64,000 nt of DNA from positions 1,258,501 to 1,322,500 of the forward strand of contig JAPTOF010000012.1 of the NCBI GenBank assembly GCA_028554755.1. Reading direction: 5' to 3'. Below, in pieces: positions 45,965 through 58,553 of this stretch. The translations under genes and the position numbers were made by a program. The notes beneath the pieces are model-generated. The model worked only from the letters and a program-made list of their open reading frames with translations. It had not been told where the DNA came from and did not search any database. Position 1 is the stretch's first letter. The number at the start of each line of letters is the position of its first letter. Source of the stretch: Cordia subcordata (Eukaryota > Streptophyta > Magnoliopsida > Boraginales > Cordiaceae).

Positions 45965-48900
45965 ATGGGGGAGAAGCGGGGGGCGGGGGAGGAGGTGGCG
46001 ATGGGAGGGAGAGAGGCGAAGAAGGTGAAGAAGGTGGCGGAGATGGTGATGGTGCTCGCGGCGATGGGGAAGATGAGGAGAGGGAGGTTGCCGAGTGAGG
46101 CGGAGAGGGAACTGATGGCGGATGCTAGGGAGAAGTTGGCGGAGGTGTGTGTGGCGTTTTCGCCAAAAGATGTGTTCCCTAGGGATGCCTTTGGGAGCCT
46201 GATTGATGATTTGGGGCTTAGTAAATTGAATGAGCAGCAACGGTTAGGGTTTCGCCCTCCGAAGATTTCGATTGCTGAGAAGTTAATGCTCAGCAAACGA
46301 AAGGTTGCTGCTTTAACTTTGTATTTCCAATTTGATCGGAGTTCGCTAATTGTTATTCAAATCTTTTTTCCTTTGGCTTCCGGACTCTTGAATTAGTGAC
46401 AAGGTTACAAATGTCGTCTATGAATCCTCTGTGTGTGTTGTTTTTGGGCATAAATTCTCGAGTTGGTTCTTTCTTTTATCTAAAATGCATCACGTAACTT
46501 TTGGTGTTTAGTATTCTTTCACATTTGATAATTTTCTGGCGCAATCTCTAGATAAAAATTAGGTACTAGTTGGTAGCTGGCGCTTAAGCTTTCAATTTGG
46601 TACTTTTACGGGGAACATCATGAAACTCATAGCCTTGCTTTTGTAACAAGGGGACTGACTTTGTAATTCGATCAAATAATGCAGGATACTACTAAAGTTT
46701 GTCCTATCTCCAATTAGAATGTCAAATCTTTTTGGAGTTCAATTATTATAGAGCATTCTGATGTGAATTTTTAGTCGTTGAGAAAGATTTGTTTGCTGAC
46801 GTATAGCGGTTTGTAGTTTGATTACTTTCTAAATTGGATGATTGGACCAGTAATTTACAGCTCTGTACTATATTTCCAAATGTAGTTGGTCGCTATCTTG
46901 TGTGCTTTTTGGTTGAAGTAGTAAGTTAGTGAAACAATATATTGAGGATTTTAAGAAATCTGGTGAACACGAATGGAAGTTTTCTTTCTCTCTCTTTCTG
47001 TTGGTTGGGGCCGGGGGGGGCGGGGGGGGGGGAACAAGTTGGCTATGTGAATTGTCTGTAAATACAATGATCTATGAGAGTTTGTTATAGTTAGGGTAGT
47101 TTATGTCATAATCTTCTGAAGTAAATCTTGGAATTTTACCTTGCTGGAGCATCTTCCCTGGTGGTCAAATATCTGATGGTGGATGATAGAATTTGAGTTG
47201 TTTTCATCTTCTAGGTAATTTAGTGCAAGCAATGGAACTGTAGTTGCTGTTGTATAATCTAATACGTCTAATTCACATGCTATTTTACATGTATATATTT
47301 CTTAAAGCTTATCTAATGCCACTAAAAGAATAACGATTTAAGCAATTAATGGAAGTTTTTGAACTTACTTGATTCATGTAGGAGAATATCCTTATCTCTA
47401 CCATTCTCAATCTTAACTTTTCCAACTTATATCTCAATGCTTTTGGGCAGTCAACCATTAAAGGACCACCAAAGGCCAAAACGTTACATTCTGTAACTCC
47501 TTTCATTCCCTCAACTAATACTTAACAGATTCCCTACGTGGAATCTTTTGAGCACACCTTTTTGGATTTACTTTTCTTCTCTTCTGATACTAGGTCACAT
47601 GTCGTCTCATTAACCTTTTCAGTATGTGGTGGTAGAGCAGTCTGACATTCAAATGCATTGCCACATGTCAGGGAAAACAAGAAGATTGAGTTAGAGAAAA
47701 GAAAGGGAACATACTTTCTGTTTTCAAGGGATTTCCTCTTAAGTTTATCGTACTTTCTGTTTTCAAGGAATTTCCTCTTATTTATTTCAATTTACTTTCT
47801 TGTATGGTTCATAATATCCAATTTACGTAAGGTCCTTGTATGACCTGCTACAGTTGAATCAATGGTGTGTTGTCCTCTAATCTTTGTATAACGAGCCAAA
47901 CGAATACAAATATCTGGAAGATTTAAGTTTAAAGAATGTGCATTATTTGGATATACATTAATGTTGTCATTTCTTCTCAAAATAATTGGGGAGTTCTGTT
48001 CATTAGTTGCTCGCTGATGGCCAGATCTTAGCTCTTAAATTATTAATGGCAGAGCTAATAATTACTTTCAACTAAAAGATTTTATTTCGTGGTCTTGTAT
48101 CTGCTCCTTGCTTTTCCCTACAATGTTTTGGCATAGAATTTATGCCAGGAGGCAGGTTTATCGCACTTGTAGGTGTCCTTTTCTGATTAGTAGAAAGCAT
48201 TGTCCATTGAGATACTTGTCATTTGATGCTACTTAATGTCGTGTATCCATCTTTATGTGTGAAGTAAGGCATGCCTTAAATACACCTTGATTGACATGCA
48301 GCCGATAGCTTTTACTGATGATTACTCGTATACTTGAAACGCCAGTTTCAGATGGAAAAATCTGAAGAATATAATGCTGCCTTGTCCCAAAAAGTCCAAG
48401 GGAGCTCTGGCACACCAGTCGAAAGCCGCAATACATCTCATCCCTCTCGAGCTTCTCCTCAAGAAAGACCTAGTCATGTGCCAGTTTCTTCTGCAAGCGC
48501 TCAACCTGCTGCTTTTGGTCCTGTACCTGCAACAAATTTGACATCTTTACCATATCAGCTGCCTACCAGTGAAGTAAGACCAATTGTTCCAAATCCATTA
48601 CCTTCCAGCCATACTGTAAAGGCTTCTTCTGTGACTTTGCCTAGAGCTGACAGACCGCATTTCAGAATGGAAGGAAGGCCAAATGGTTCTGCCCATACTG
48701 CACAAGCTCAAGTCCAAGGTAGGTCATTGACTACAAATGATTGTTATCTTGTATTTTGCAATTTCATTCTGGGATCTTTCACTCTGGCTGTCTTCAGTAA
48801 ATGTCAGTGAGGGATAGTACATGGGAGTTACCTTTAAAGCATTTTTTGTTTTGGAGCAAAGGTTCCTTATATCTCGTATTTTGATTTGGTTACTTCTAAA

Positions 48901-51900
48901 TGACTATCTATCTCCATATTGAATTGAACACGCTCATGTGAAAGTTTACTCATGAGAGAAGTGTGGAACAGCTTCTTTGAATGTCGACATCCTATTCTCT
49001 TTTCCATTGTAATGATTCACATTTTAGGTCCTTTTGCAGCACATTTGTCTGGAAATCACACATCTGTCAGAACCCCGCCTTGGTATGTGCAGCCTCAGTC
49101 TGTCTCATCCAGTAAAATGGTATCAGATAATAAGGTGCCTATGCATACTACTCAAGTTGAGGGAGCTGCAGATGTCAAGTTAGGGGTGCCCTCCGAACCT
49201 GCAACGTCTAATTCACTTCTGACTCAGAGCAGAACTGGAAATCCACCAATCATGCCTCAGAATTTACAAGGCGTGAATTTTGTCCAGGCTCCTCCTATGA
49301 GAAATATCCATACTGAAATTGGTAAGATCATTCAGAAGTTCTTACAACCACAGCATCCTGAGCAGACCACCTGGTCGCCTCTGTCTAGGGATTACATGAA
49401 TAAAGCTTTGACCTGCCAAATTTGCCAATTGTCAACATCTGAGTTGGACAGTGTACTCATTTGTGATAATTGTGAGAAGGGTTTTCACTTAAAATGTCTC
49501 CAGACTACTAATCAGAAAGGAGTTCAAAGAGGGGAATGGCACTGTTTGAGGTGCTTGACCTTGAGCAATGGGAAACCCCTTCCCCCTAAATATGGTCGTG
49601 TCATGAGAAACATTAGCAAGGCTAAAGTGTCTTCTAATGTGGCATCTGTTCGCCCATCTCCAGATAGAAAATCTGGAACTGTAGATGAGAGGGTTAATGC
49701 TAGTAGTAATATACCAATGCAAAATAATCCAACTGGTTCAGCAGGAAATATTTCTAGCCAGCCCATGTCTGACCCAAATCTGGTGAATGCCAATGCAGTG
49801 CAAGTTAAAGAAATTTTGTCGGCTAGAGGAAAGGTGGATGATAACATTTCTTCTGGGACACATCCAAATGACCCATCCAGCACTGCTTGTCATACCTCTT
49901 ATCCCAATTCATCGCGCGGAGAACTCAGTGAGGAGAAAAAGTCAGTTGAATTGAGATCAAAATCTCTGGTAAATTCTGATGCAACCCCCAGTAATACATA
50001 CAATGCACAAGCCCCTGGCAATCAGCAGGGTAAGGACCGAAGGCAGCCAAACAGCACAGAATTGCGATCAAATCAGTCTACAGAAGATATCTGTGTGGTC
50101 AATGGTTCAACAGAAACATGTGATAGAGAAACTCCTCAGAGTAATTCAATTGATGATCCAAAAAGTGTACGAGTTGATCCTGCAGAAACTCTTACAACAA
50201 CTTCTGGTGATACAGAGATTGCAAAATCATCACCTGATAATTCATATGCTGTTTCATGGATTGGTGACGTAATTCAAGTCGTGGACGGAAAAACTTATTA
50301 CCAGTCTTGCTGCGTTAATGGAATTATTTACAAAGTCCATGACCATGCTACTGTTCTTTTTGACAATGGCAAATTGATTCCTTCAAAGATTCAGGTGAGC
50401 GTTCTGTCATCTCTGGAGAGCAATTAATTTTGTGTTTGCCTGTGAAAGGTTTAAACTTCTTTCCATGCTAGCTATCATATAGACAGCCTTATTCCACAAA
50501 ACTGACCTGGTCTGAGGAAGGCTTTTTTTGTCAAGAAGATATTGTCTTCGTAGTTGGAGGATTTTTTGGTTCTGAGTTCTATTTGACCTTGCCTTTCTCC
50601 AACCCGTGTCATTATGATATTGTTTGTTAGTCATTGGTTTCACAGATCTGGTTCGGATACCATAATGTCATCTAGAAATTTTCTTTGTCCTGCTACCTGG
50701 TGGTGCTCTTGAAAAGAGCTGGAAAACTGAAAAAATTCCTAATATCTTTTAAAACTGCTTGGTCTTTCTAATTTTAGAGGTCTAGAATGTCTTGTTAATT
50801 TTGTAACTCCTTTTCTAAATAAGGACCCCACTTACCTGCTGCAGGCCATGTGGGAAGATACCGGAACCCAAATAAAGTGGGTTTTCATTAGCAGGTGTTA
50901 TTTTCCTAGTGACTTGCCAGAGGCTGTTGGCCGCCCTTGTGGCTTGGAAAGTGACGAGGTTAGTGCTATATATACGAAGTACTTTTTTTTTGTGCTTTTC
51001 TGCATGAGAATGTTTTTTCGGGAACCAGCTGCAAGCGACTTTATTATTTAATTTTAAGTATTTAGTTGGATCGTGATTTCTGATTAACAGACTCGCTGTT
51101 TTCCATGTTTTGCGCGTCCAGTAAGATTTTGTTGGAGTGACCACCTCATCTAAAAGCTTAAACTTGTAGAGAGGATATTGGTTTATTAGTTTATTTATTT
51201 ATTGTATTAACACGCCCCCTCACGTGCAGCGTAATTTGTTTGGAGCTTACATGTGGACAATTTAATTAAATAGGTGGCGGTAAGGATCGAATCTGTGCCG
51301 TTTGGCTTCCGGGCACTGATACCATGTTGTAGTGACCACCTCATCTAAAAGCTCAAGCTTGTAGAGAGGATATTGGTTTATTTATTTATTGTGTTAACAG
51401 ATTTTATTAGCAACTTAAGAATCACATAACAAAGAGCATAGCTAATGAGTGGTTGGGTGGATTGTGAATGCTTAGCTTTGAATCACTTCAGTTGTTTTTT
51501 GATTGATATGCTTACTCTACGTGCCTTTTCTCTTGGTAATAAAATTGGGAAAAATGCTATGCATATTGCCAATTATATTATATAGGGTAATAGAGCAGTT
51601 TGAAATTCTTATTTTGTGGAGATATGAATTAAGTTGTAATGTTGAGATTTCAAGGACAGTTGCACAGCTGTGTTAACCACCTCTTTGTTTAGGATTTCTC
51701 TACTTCTATTCTGACTTTGATGTTATCCTTTTTCACTAGTTAGGTGGAGGCTGGTTGGTCATTTCTATAAGTGGAGGCACTTTTTGCCTGTTGCGAGGGT
51801 TACTACTCACTGACAAGTTCTGATCTTAATTGATATAGCACTTTTTCCATGTATTTGATGTACACTCAATGTCACATTGTGTATTGCTCATATTAAGTGC

Positions 51901-53457
51901 CACGGGGATGGACTTTGTCGTGTTTCAAATGATTAGGTAAACGTATTAGGGTGCCAAAAATCTTCAAGTTGTGCAACTGCAGGGAGTTCTACTTGGGTGT
52001 TTCGTTTTGTATGGAGGTATAATGGAAAACTCTTTAATATCATGATAGAATTAAACAAATTGGGAAAAATCTAGTTCTCTCTGTGATATGAAACTTGTGT
52101 CCTTTTAGTTATTTCCATTATAACTAGATATAAGTGGGTTTCTTGATAATTTGTTGTCACAATTTCTTGGCGTTTGGAGGTGGCTTCGGTGTAGCATACT
52201 TTGTTTCTCATGTGCTCTCCATTTGCCTCTTCCCCCTCTTTCCTATTCTAATGTATTCTTTTGAAGAAAGAGGTTTCATTTGTAAGAGATAATATCAATT
52301 CTTATAATGTTTTTGTAGGTCTATGAGTCTGCTTGTGGTAGCATGATATTGGCTAGTTTGATACAAGGCCCGTGTGAAGTTCTTCCGCCAAATAAATTTG
52401 CTGCAGAAAAAGAAAGAAGAGCTCGTATAGGGACTGGCGCAGATGATTGGTCACGGCCATGTTATTTGTGCAAGTGGGTTGCATTTTTCTCCCATGCATT
52501 GCTTTTGCCTCATAGTTTTGTTGCATTTCTTTAAGACTTCACCTTTTTTCCTGGGAGAGTGGAGAGTTCATCACAAAATGGATGCCTGTTTCTACATGTG
52601 GAGAAGTTGATTCAATGCTTTTATCACTGTGCATCTATGTAACAAGTGTATGTCTTTGTGCATGCGTACTTTAGAAACTATTGAAGGGATGCCAATTATT
52701 TTCTTTTCTTGTGCTCCTAACCAGAAAGCTGTTAAAGAGATTTCAATCATTGCCTTCCGTTCCCTTTACTTTTTGCTTCTTTTATGATTATTATAACATT
52801 TTTTGTTCACATACAGGTTCAAAGGTTAATTATTATATAAGCTGCTCTCTTCTGGGAAATTTGTGGCTTCTTTGTTGTACCTGCTTTAGTGGTTAGATCT
52901 GCTGCTTAACATAAAGGATTAATCCATCAGTAGCTTGAAGTTGGTGAATTTGTAAATTGCTAAATGATGAGCATGTTAATTGCAGTTTCTCAGTTTGGAT
53001 ATATTTTTGGAGTTATCAAAGTGTAGAATGGTATTTCCTATGTTATGTGCCCCTTAGTTTGGTGCTCTTTCCATTTCTATAATGGAGAATAGGGATGTTT
53101 TACATTAATTTTTGTGGTGATGTTCCGAAATAATGCTAGAGTGCTAGATGTTACCTTCTGTAAACTTCATTGGTGCTTGTGCTATTCCTATCTAATGTTA
53201 ACACATACTGTCTGAGATACATTTATTGCTTGACTTATGATATTTTTCAGCTTGAATTGGAGATATGTTATGTTGGTCGTTGATGAAACATTAGTTTGCT
53301 TGTTTGTCAGTTTTATTGGATAACTGTTAATGCTAGAGAACTACTTTGTTTATGTATTTAATGTTTTTGTTAATTTTTTCCTTTTTATCTTTGTTTTCTT
53401 ATTGACAGGTGGATTTATGATGAATCAAAGGGGCTATTCCGTGATATTTCCTGTTAA
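45965..53457 (+). CDS. PHD-finger and BAH-like domain chromatin protein, 796 aa
   Basis: Probable nuclear histone-reading protein. Exons: 45965-46303, 48352-48718 (an acceptor 6 bp earlier is also in phase), 49028-50394, 50845-50958, 52319-52473, 53409-53457. They close in frame. Exon 1 is basic and ends in a nuclear-signal-like LMLSKRK. Residues about 114-360 are Pro/Ser/Gln-rich and disordered. A C4HC3 PHD finger spans about 364-412 (CQIC...CDNC...HLKC...WHCLRC), followed by PPKYGR. A long disordered stretch leads to a C-terminal BAH-like domain from about 646 (SWIGDVIQVVDGKTYY, WVFISRCYFPSDLP, GSMILASLIQGPCEVLP). The final exon encodes only 15 residues (WIYDESKGLFRDIS then Cys). The ATG at 45965 is the first in frame. 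It resembles a poorly studied plant PHD family; partner and target mark are unknown. Confidence 0.88.
46995..47034. repeat. G-tract in the first intron of the PHD-BAH gene
   Basis: 'ggggccgggggggggcggggggggggg' forms several runs of G on the coding strand in an otherwise AT-rich intron. Such a stretch could fold as a G-quadruplex and is also error-prone in sequencing. Confidence 0.8.
51130..51399 (-). mobile_element. TRIM/SMART-type element, copy 3 (PHD-BAH intron 4), perfect TSD
   Basis: Best preserved copy. Direct terminal repeats are 51130-51212 and 51325-51399, and the internal region is 112 bp. On the minus strand the first repeat ends in CA and TGGTATCAGTGCCCGG follows with no gap as primer-binding site. 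A 'cacgtgagggggcg' purine-rich stretch precedes the other repeat. A perfect 5-bp target duplication, GATTT, lies at 51125-51129 and 51400-51404. Antisense to its host gene, like copy 1. Confidence 0.92.
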
Positions 53458-55540
53458 TCATGATTACCTTCTCTGTGTTTTTGACACAGCCACTTCTTGG
53501 CTGAATTTTCATCAGGTACCATGCCTCATGCTTGTATCATACATTTGTTTAGGTTTGTCTTACATATTTGGAGTATCTGGCTTCTGTGAATAGGGGATGG
53601 CAAAGATGTGAAGCTCAATTGTTGTCTGAATTTTTCAATCATGTAATTGATGTAGTAATTGAACCTGTTTTTTCTAGTAACTGTGTTGTAAGTATTGATA
53701 TGCACTGCTTAATCTTCGGTTCATTTTCTGAAATGGATATGACGATTTGTGCCACACCCCACAAGAAAAAAAAATGCTTCTTTTACAAGGCAAAAAGAAT
53801 TGGCTTCTTAGAAAAGCACTTTTATTTTGTTTTGTTTTTTTGTTTTTTTTTGTTTTTGGGGTGTCCTTGTGCTTTTCTCTGAAAAATTAATTCAAAATAT
53901 GTAAAAATAAAAATGGGACTTGTTTTGAAAAATGTCAATCCAAATTGGGCAGATCTCACATCCAGGTTCTCATTTATGCAATGCATCTTTGAGTTACTCC
54001 AGTTAGTGCAAGTATCTTCTCATTTATTAGTGAATATGTATCTTCTAATTTGTTTGTCCAGTACTGTTATGTGTCTTGAGGTTTAAATGTTTTGAACTAA
54101 TTTGTTGAGGTGTTTGTCTATAAGAAGTCGCAATAGTGCCCAGTTCTACCATATTCCACATTTCCATTTTTATTCTATACAACGTGTCCAGAAGAAACAT
54201 GTACCCTCCACCTTTTCATTATTGCTTTTCTCTTCATTTGGCGATGGGTTGCATCGTGACCTATGTGGAAATTTAGATAGGATGGATAAACTTGTCAAAA
54301 TTATGTGATCGGATGCAGCTCCTGATTTTCTTTTGCCTCGTCTTTCTCCTTTTTATGTTTCTCATTTGAAAACCTCTCAACTGGAGCAGCTATCTTTAAG
54401 CTTTTTATCTCCCTAAACAACTTTATGACATAATGAATTAATGCTATATACATCCCCTCCTCTCAAAATAAGAGGGGGAGGGAGTTGACCAACCCCTTCC
54501 TTGGCGTGGGCGAGGGAAGGGTTTGGTCATTTGTATTTCATCGTTTCAAATAATTTGTTGACATTGTTTTCAAGAAGCCTTTATTGTCATTCCTGTAATT
54601 TATCTTATTTTCTGTGTACTACTACGTCATGTGATTGATGATGTTCTTAACTCGGGTGAATTCTTTGTAAAAACAGGTAGGCTATTGAAGCAGAGGCCAG
54701 CTGACAATCAAAGTTGGAAATTTTTGTATGCTCAGTTTCTTGTACAATCTGTATTTGTTTAGATGTAGCTTTTGTGAAATTTTTAGTTAGTAATCCAAGC
54801 TGAATTTGCTTTTGCCCCCTTTTCCCTGTTATGAAGAACATGAGTAACTACATCATTAGTTCTATGTTCAATCCATGAGATTCTTTATTCTTGCATAATC
54901 AAGTTTAGATCTTATATAGCACAAAATGAGATTGCATCTAGTTGGATCCATTAGTATTAAATACTATATACATGATGTTGCTTTTAATTCAAGATAGATA
55001 TTATGTATATGATATAACAATTAAAGTAGTGGAGAAAACCACCCATATAAGAATTGTACATGTTAAGAAATGGAGTTATAATTAGATTCTTCTCTTTGCA
55101 TGCACGTTAAAAGCTTTTGAAATGCGTGAGATATGGTGAAATTTAAGTTTGGGCTTTGCATATAATTTGTTAGTTTGAAGGTGTAGTTTTGTTTGAAATT
55201 TAAGACAAGTGTGTGTGTGTGTCTGTTTATATAAAGCTAAGACAAGGCTTTTTTTGTTTATATAGCTAAGACAAGTCTGTTTTTGTTTATGATTTATTGG
55301 TAAGATTTAGTTGCTAAATAGTGTAAATGCTTCCTATTGTTAATTTATGAACATAAGTTTATCAAATAATCTTTTAATATTATTTATAAATAAAGTATGA
55401 CAAGATTTGGAGTTGATAGACGAAAATATTTTAGTACTCGTGCATAATATGGGGAAAGGAATCATTGATTTAGATGATAACTTGTATATAATGGAAGCTC
55501 GTGGATTTTTTTTTTTGTTTTTTTAATTCAAAACCAATCA
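53458..55540. other. 3' region and spacer after the PHD-BAH gene
   Basis: T-rich 3' UTR-like sequence then spacer. A G-rich block and its C-rich partner at about 54470-54530 form an imperfect inverted repeat. 55224-55290 repeats 'gtttatata..gctaagacaag' twice. No gene seen. Confidence 0.45.
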
Positions 55541-55558
55541 TCATCATCTTAATTTAAG

Positions 55559-55723
55559 CTTTCACTTATGACATTCGAATTTGGGTTATCATTTTGAAAG
55601 AAGTTGTTTTAATCACTTGAGTTGTTCTTTAAAATTAAAACTTTCTTATGACTTTCGAATTTCAGTTATTATTTTAAAAAAAGTTGTTTCAATTATTTGA
55701 GTTATTCTTTAAAGTTTAAAACC
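55559..55723. repeat. About 82-bp tandem duplication, diverged
   Basis: The unit 'ctttc..tatgac.ttcgaattt..gttat.attttgaaa' is present at about 55559-55640 and 55641-55723, each ending in a 'ttgagtt.ttctttaaa' block. A related single unit may lie near 62400-62470. Confidence 0.6.
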
Positions 55724-58142
55724 CAGTAGGAAAAAGGAAACGCCAAAGCTTAATAGGGCCGTGGCATAATTACTAGTTCATCTTGATCTGTTTTTAGGCA
55801 AAAGTAAAGTTTCATTAATGAAAAGGAATACAAATGGGTCCAAAAGTTGACCCTCTAGGAAATGGTGCAACATTGGCCAAACGAACCGAACAGCACGAAC
55901 CAAATTAACACTCACCAGATTAACACTCACCATTGGACAATCTTATTGATACAATAATTTAATCTCTAAGATTATATGGATCTCTCTCATACTAGTGACC
56001 AATTACAAGTATCAAGTGCTTCTTTTTTCCTTTAATAAATAATAAACTGAAACTTATTTTATGTAGCTAGTATTATATTGAGTTCATCTTGAATTAAAAT
56101 TTTCTAGATATAGTAACGTATCCTAACATATGCTTTACATTAATTTGAGTTCAGAAATATTATCACATTTGGGTTTGAGATTTTTTTTAATTATTATTGT
56201 CATAATAGACCATATTATTAATCACTCCACTCGATCTTTGGATTCAATTATCCGAGTGTCTGATAATAAAGCTATCTTTACTTTTTTTCAATACCTCAAA
56301 AAAGTGTTTGCAAGATATTTAGCAAGAAAAGAAGAAGAAAGAAAAAAAAGAAAACTTAATCATATTCAAATACTGATTCAGAAAAAAGTAACTTTCTAAG
56401 ATGGTAGAAAGTTTAATTACATCTTAATGTTGGCTCGAGATTAGATACTAAATCATTGTTGTTTCTGCATTTGACATGCAAATCATCTAACCACATCACG
56501 TTAGAATCAAAGGTTGTCTTATCTTAAAAAAACATTTTACGACAGACGAGACAGCACCACACCAAAAAAAAAAAAAAAAAAAAGAAAGAAAAAGAAAAAA
56601 ATTGGCTGCCCATGTTTCTTTCTGTACACTGCGGCTTGCCTACACTTTTGGAGATTGTATGACTTCTGCGCATGGTTAGCTCCCCAGAAACCTTTAACCT
56701 CTTTTCATGTTGTCGTCTCCGGACATGCATCTAGGACTTGCATGTAACTTGAATCACAGACCACACATTGTATTAATTAGTCGTGACGAGCTATCTATAC
56801 AATTATAGCAAAATAATTCAAATATATATATAGCCCCTTATGAATTAAAGGAGTAGTCGGATAATCCCCAGTTCGAATTAATGCCCTCAGACCATAAATA
56901 TTATCGAGCCCTTGGTTGGCCTAGAACATACATAGGATGTAGCACGAGATTTATAATCTTGGAGTGGATCTACAATAATCTACTATAAAATAAATTTTTG
57001 TCACCGAAGAAATAATAAGAACGATTCATTATTATTGAATATCAAGCATTGGTAACATGTTATATGGTCAAATCATGCTATAAAACATTGTAAGACTCCA
57101 AAATTTCATGAATCTATACCATTCCCAATGTCTTAGTTGAACTCAAACTCAAGCAAGCTGTAGCTTGAAATTCAATAGAGATGGATATCAAATTTTCACC
57201 AATTAGCTTCTACTTTTCCCAATAGAACCCACCATAATAAAAAGCATGCCTGTTTTTATCGTAACATCATTCCAGATGAATAATCACATTGTCGGCTTCT
57301 TGTGCTGTGCTGTTGTTGTTGTTGTTGTTTTTTTTATTTAATTTCTCATGATTATGCAAGTTCTTTTACAAATTGGAACATCAATTGTGTTTGTTATCAA
57401 TGTGCAGGTACATTCTTGAGCGATAATTCACACAACTCATTTCGATTAGAGATATATATGAATCTTGTTACTCCATTGCTTAGTTTAATCTAATCGCGTC
57501 TCACTCAAATAACATGAGTTATGATGTATTGACTAATTATGATCACGTTAATCGTCTCTAACTGCTAGAAAAATATCTTACCTAAAGGTCAAGAATGTGA
57601 GTTGTTGAAATATTCTCTTGTTCAACCCCAAAAAAAAAAAGTATTCTCTTGTAATATACACACAATGTAAATTTACATGCAATAAATTACTAATTAGTGG
57701 TCCGAAGTTTCTCCTAATTTGCACTTAAAAGAAACTTCATGCACCGAATTATATGTAGAAATAAAATAGCTCGTAGTATATTGCATACGAACTATATTGA
57801 GTTTGCAAAATAATCGCTTGATCCATCCTAACAGAAGTCTATTCTTCAATAGTAAGCTAAACAAATAATTAATGATAGACTATCATGCTATATCTAAATA
57901 AAATAGAGCCTACATAACCTAGTTAACGACTCTTCTCTGGATTTCATTGCAATAAATTTTCGTGCCCTTTGATTCATGAGTACACAACATGGCCCATGTT
58001 CAATTTCTGCCTGATAAATCCAAAACAATTCCATTAATGTTCCTCAAGAATAAGAGGAAGCCTGTTCCTTTTGTATGCTGCAATCGACATGTTTTTAAGG
58101 TGACCAATAGGAGGCGGAGAGCTTGAACGAGGGTTTTTATCA

Positions 58143-58553
58143 AAGGGTAAAATGTACATTATTCTCTTGTGGTTTGTTTAATTAGTTTTTTTTTTTTTGT
58201 GTTTTAAAACTTATCACATTACTTTTGTGCTTTTTAAAAGATGGTACATAATATATCTTACATTGACATTTTCATTTAAATTAATTTGTTGGACATTATA
58301 AGTGTCTCTTTTTACATTTATGATCATTGAAACTTGTAATATGATATATATTTCTATAAAGACAGTTTTGTTGTTAGCCAATGACAATTAGATAATAACA
58401 AAAAAAGTCATTGTGTCACCCTTAAAAATTCCAAGGGTATGCAATATGTTTTTAAAATATAAAGGGGTGATCGGCTAAATCAAAAGAGAAATAATGTGAT
58501 AAATTTTAATATACATAGAATAATTAACTAAGTAACGTGCATTGTACCCTTAT
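58143..58553. mobile_element. MITE candidate with long imperfect inverted arms
   Basis: The left end AAGGGTAAAATGTACATTATT is matched by the inverse of the right end (AAGGGTACAATGCACGTTACT). Inner segments 'aaaacttatcacattac' and its inverted counterpart also pair. The arms are diverged, and I could not define a target duplication. No coding capacity. Confidence 0.55.

Noticed and set aside
45842..46296. Long minus-strand open frames opposite PHD-BAH exon 1
   Set aside because: His/Arg/Pro-rich shadow translations of a G/A-rich exon; no start context or family resemblance.
46995..47034. GC-rich patch as possible foreign DNA
   Set aside because: It is only a homopolymeric G tract in an intron, with no coding sequence or boundaries.
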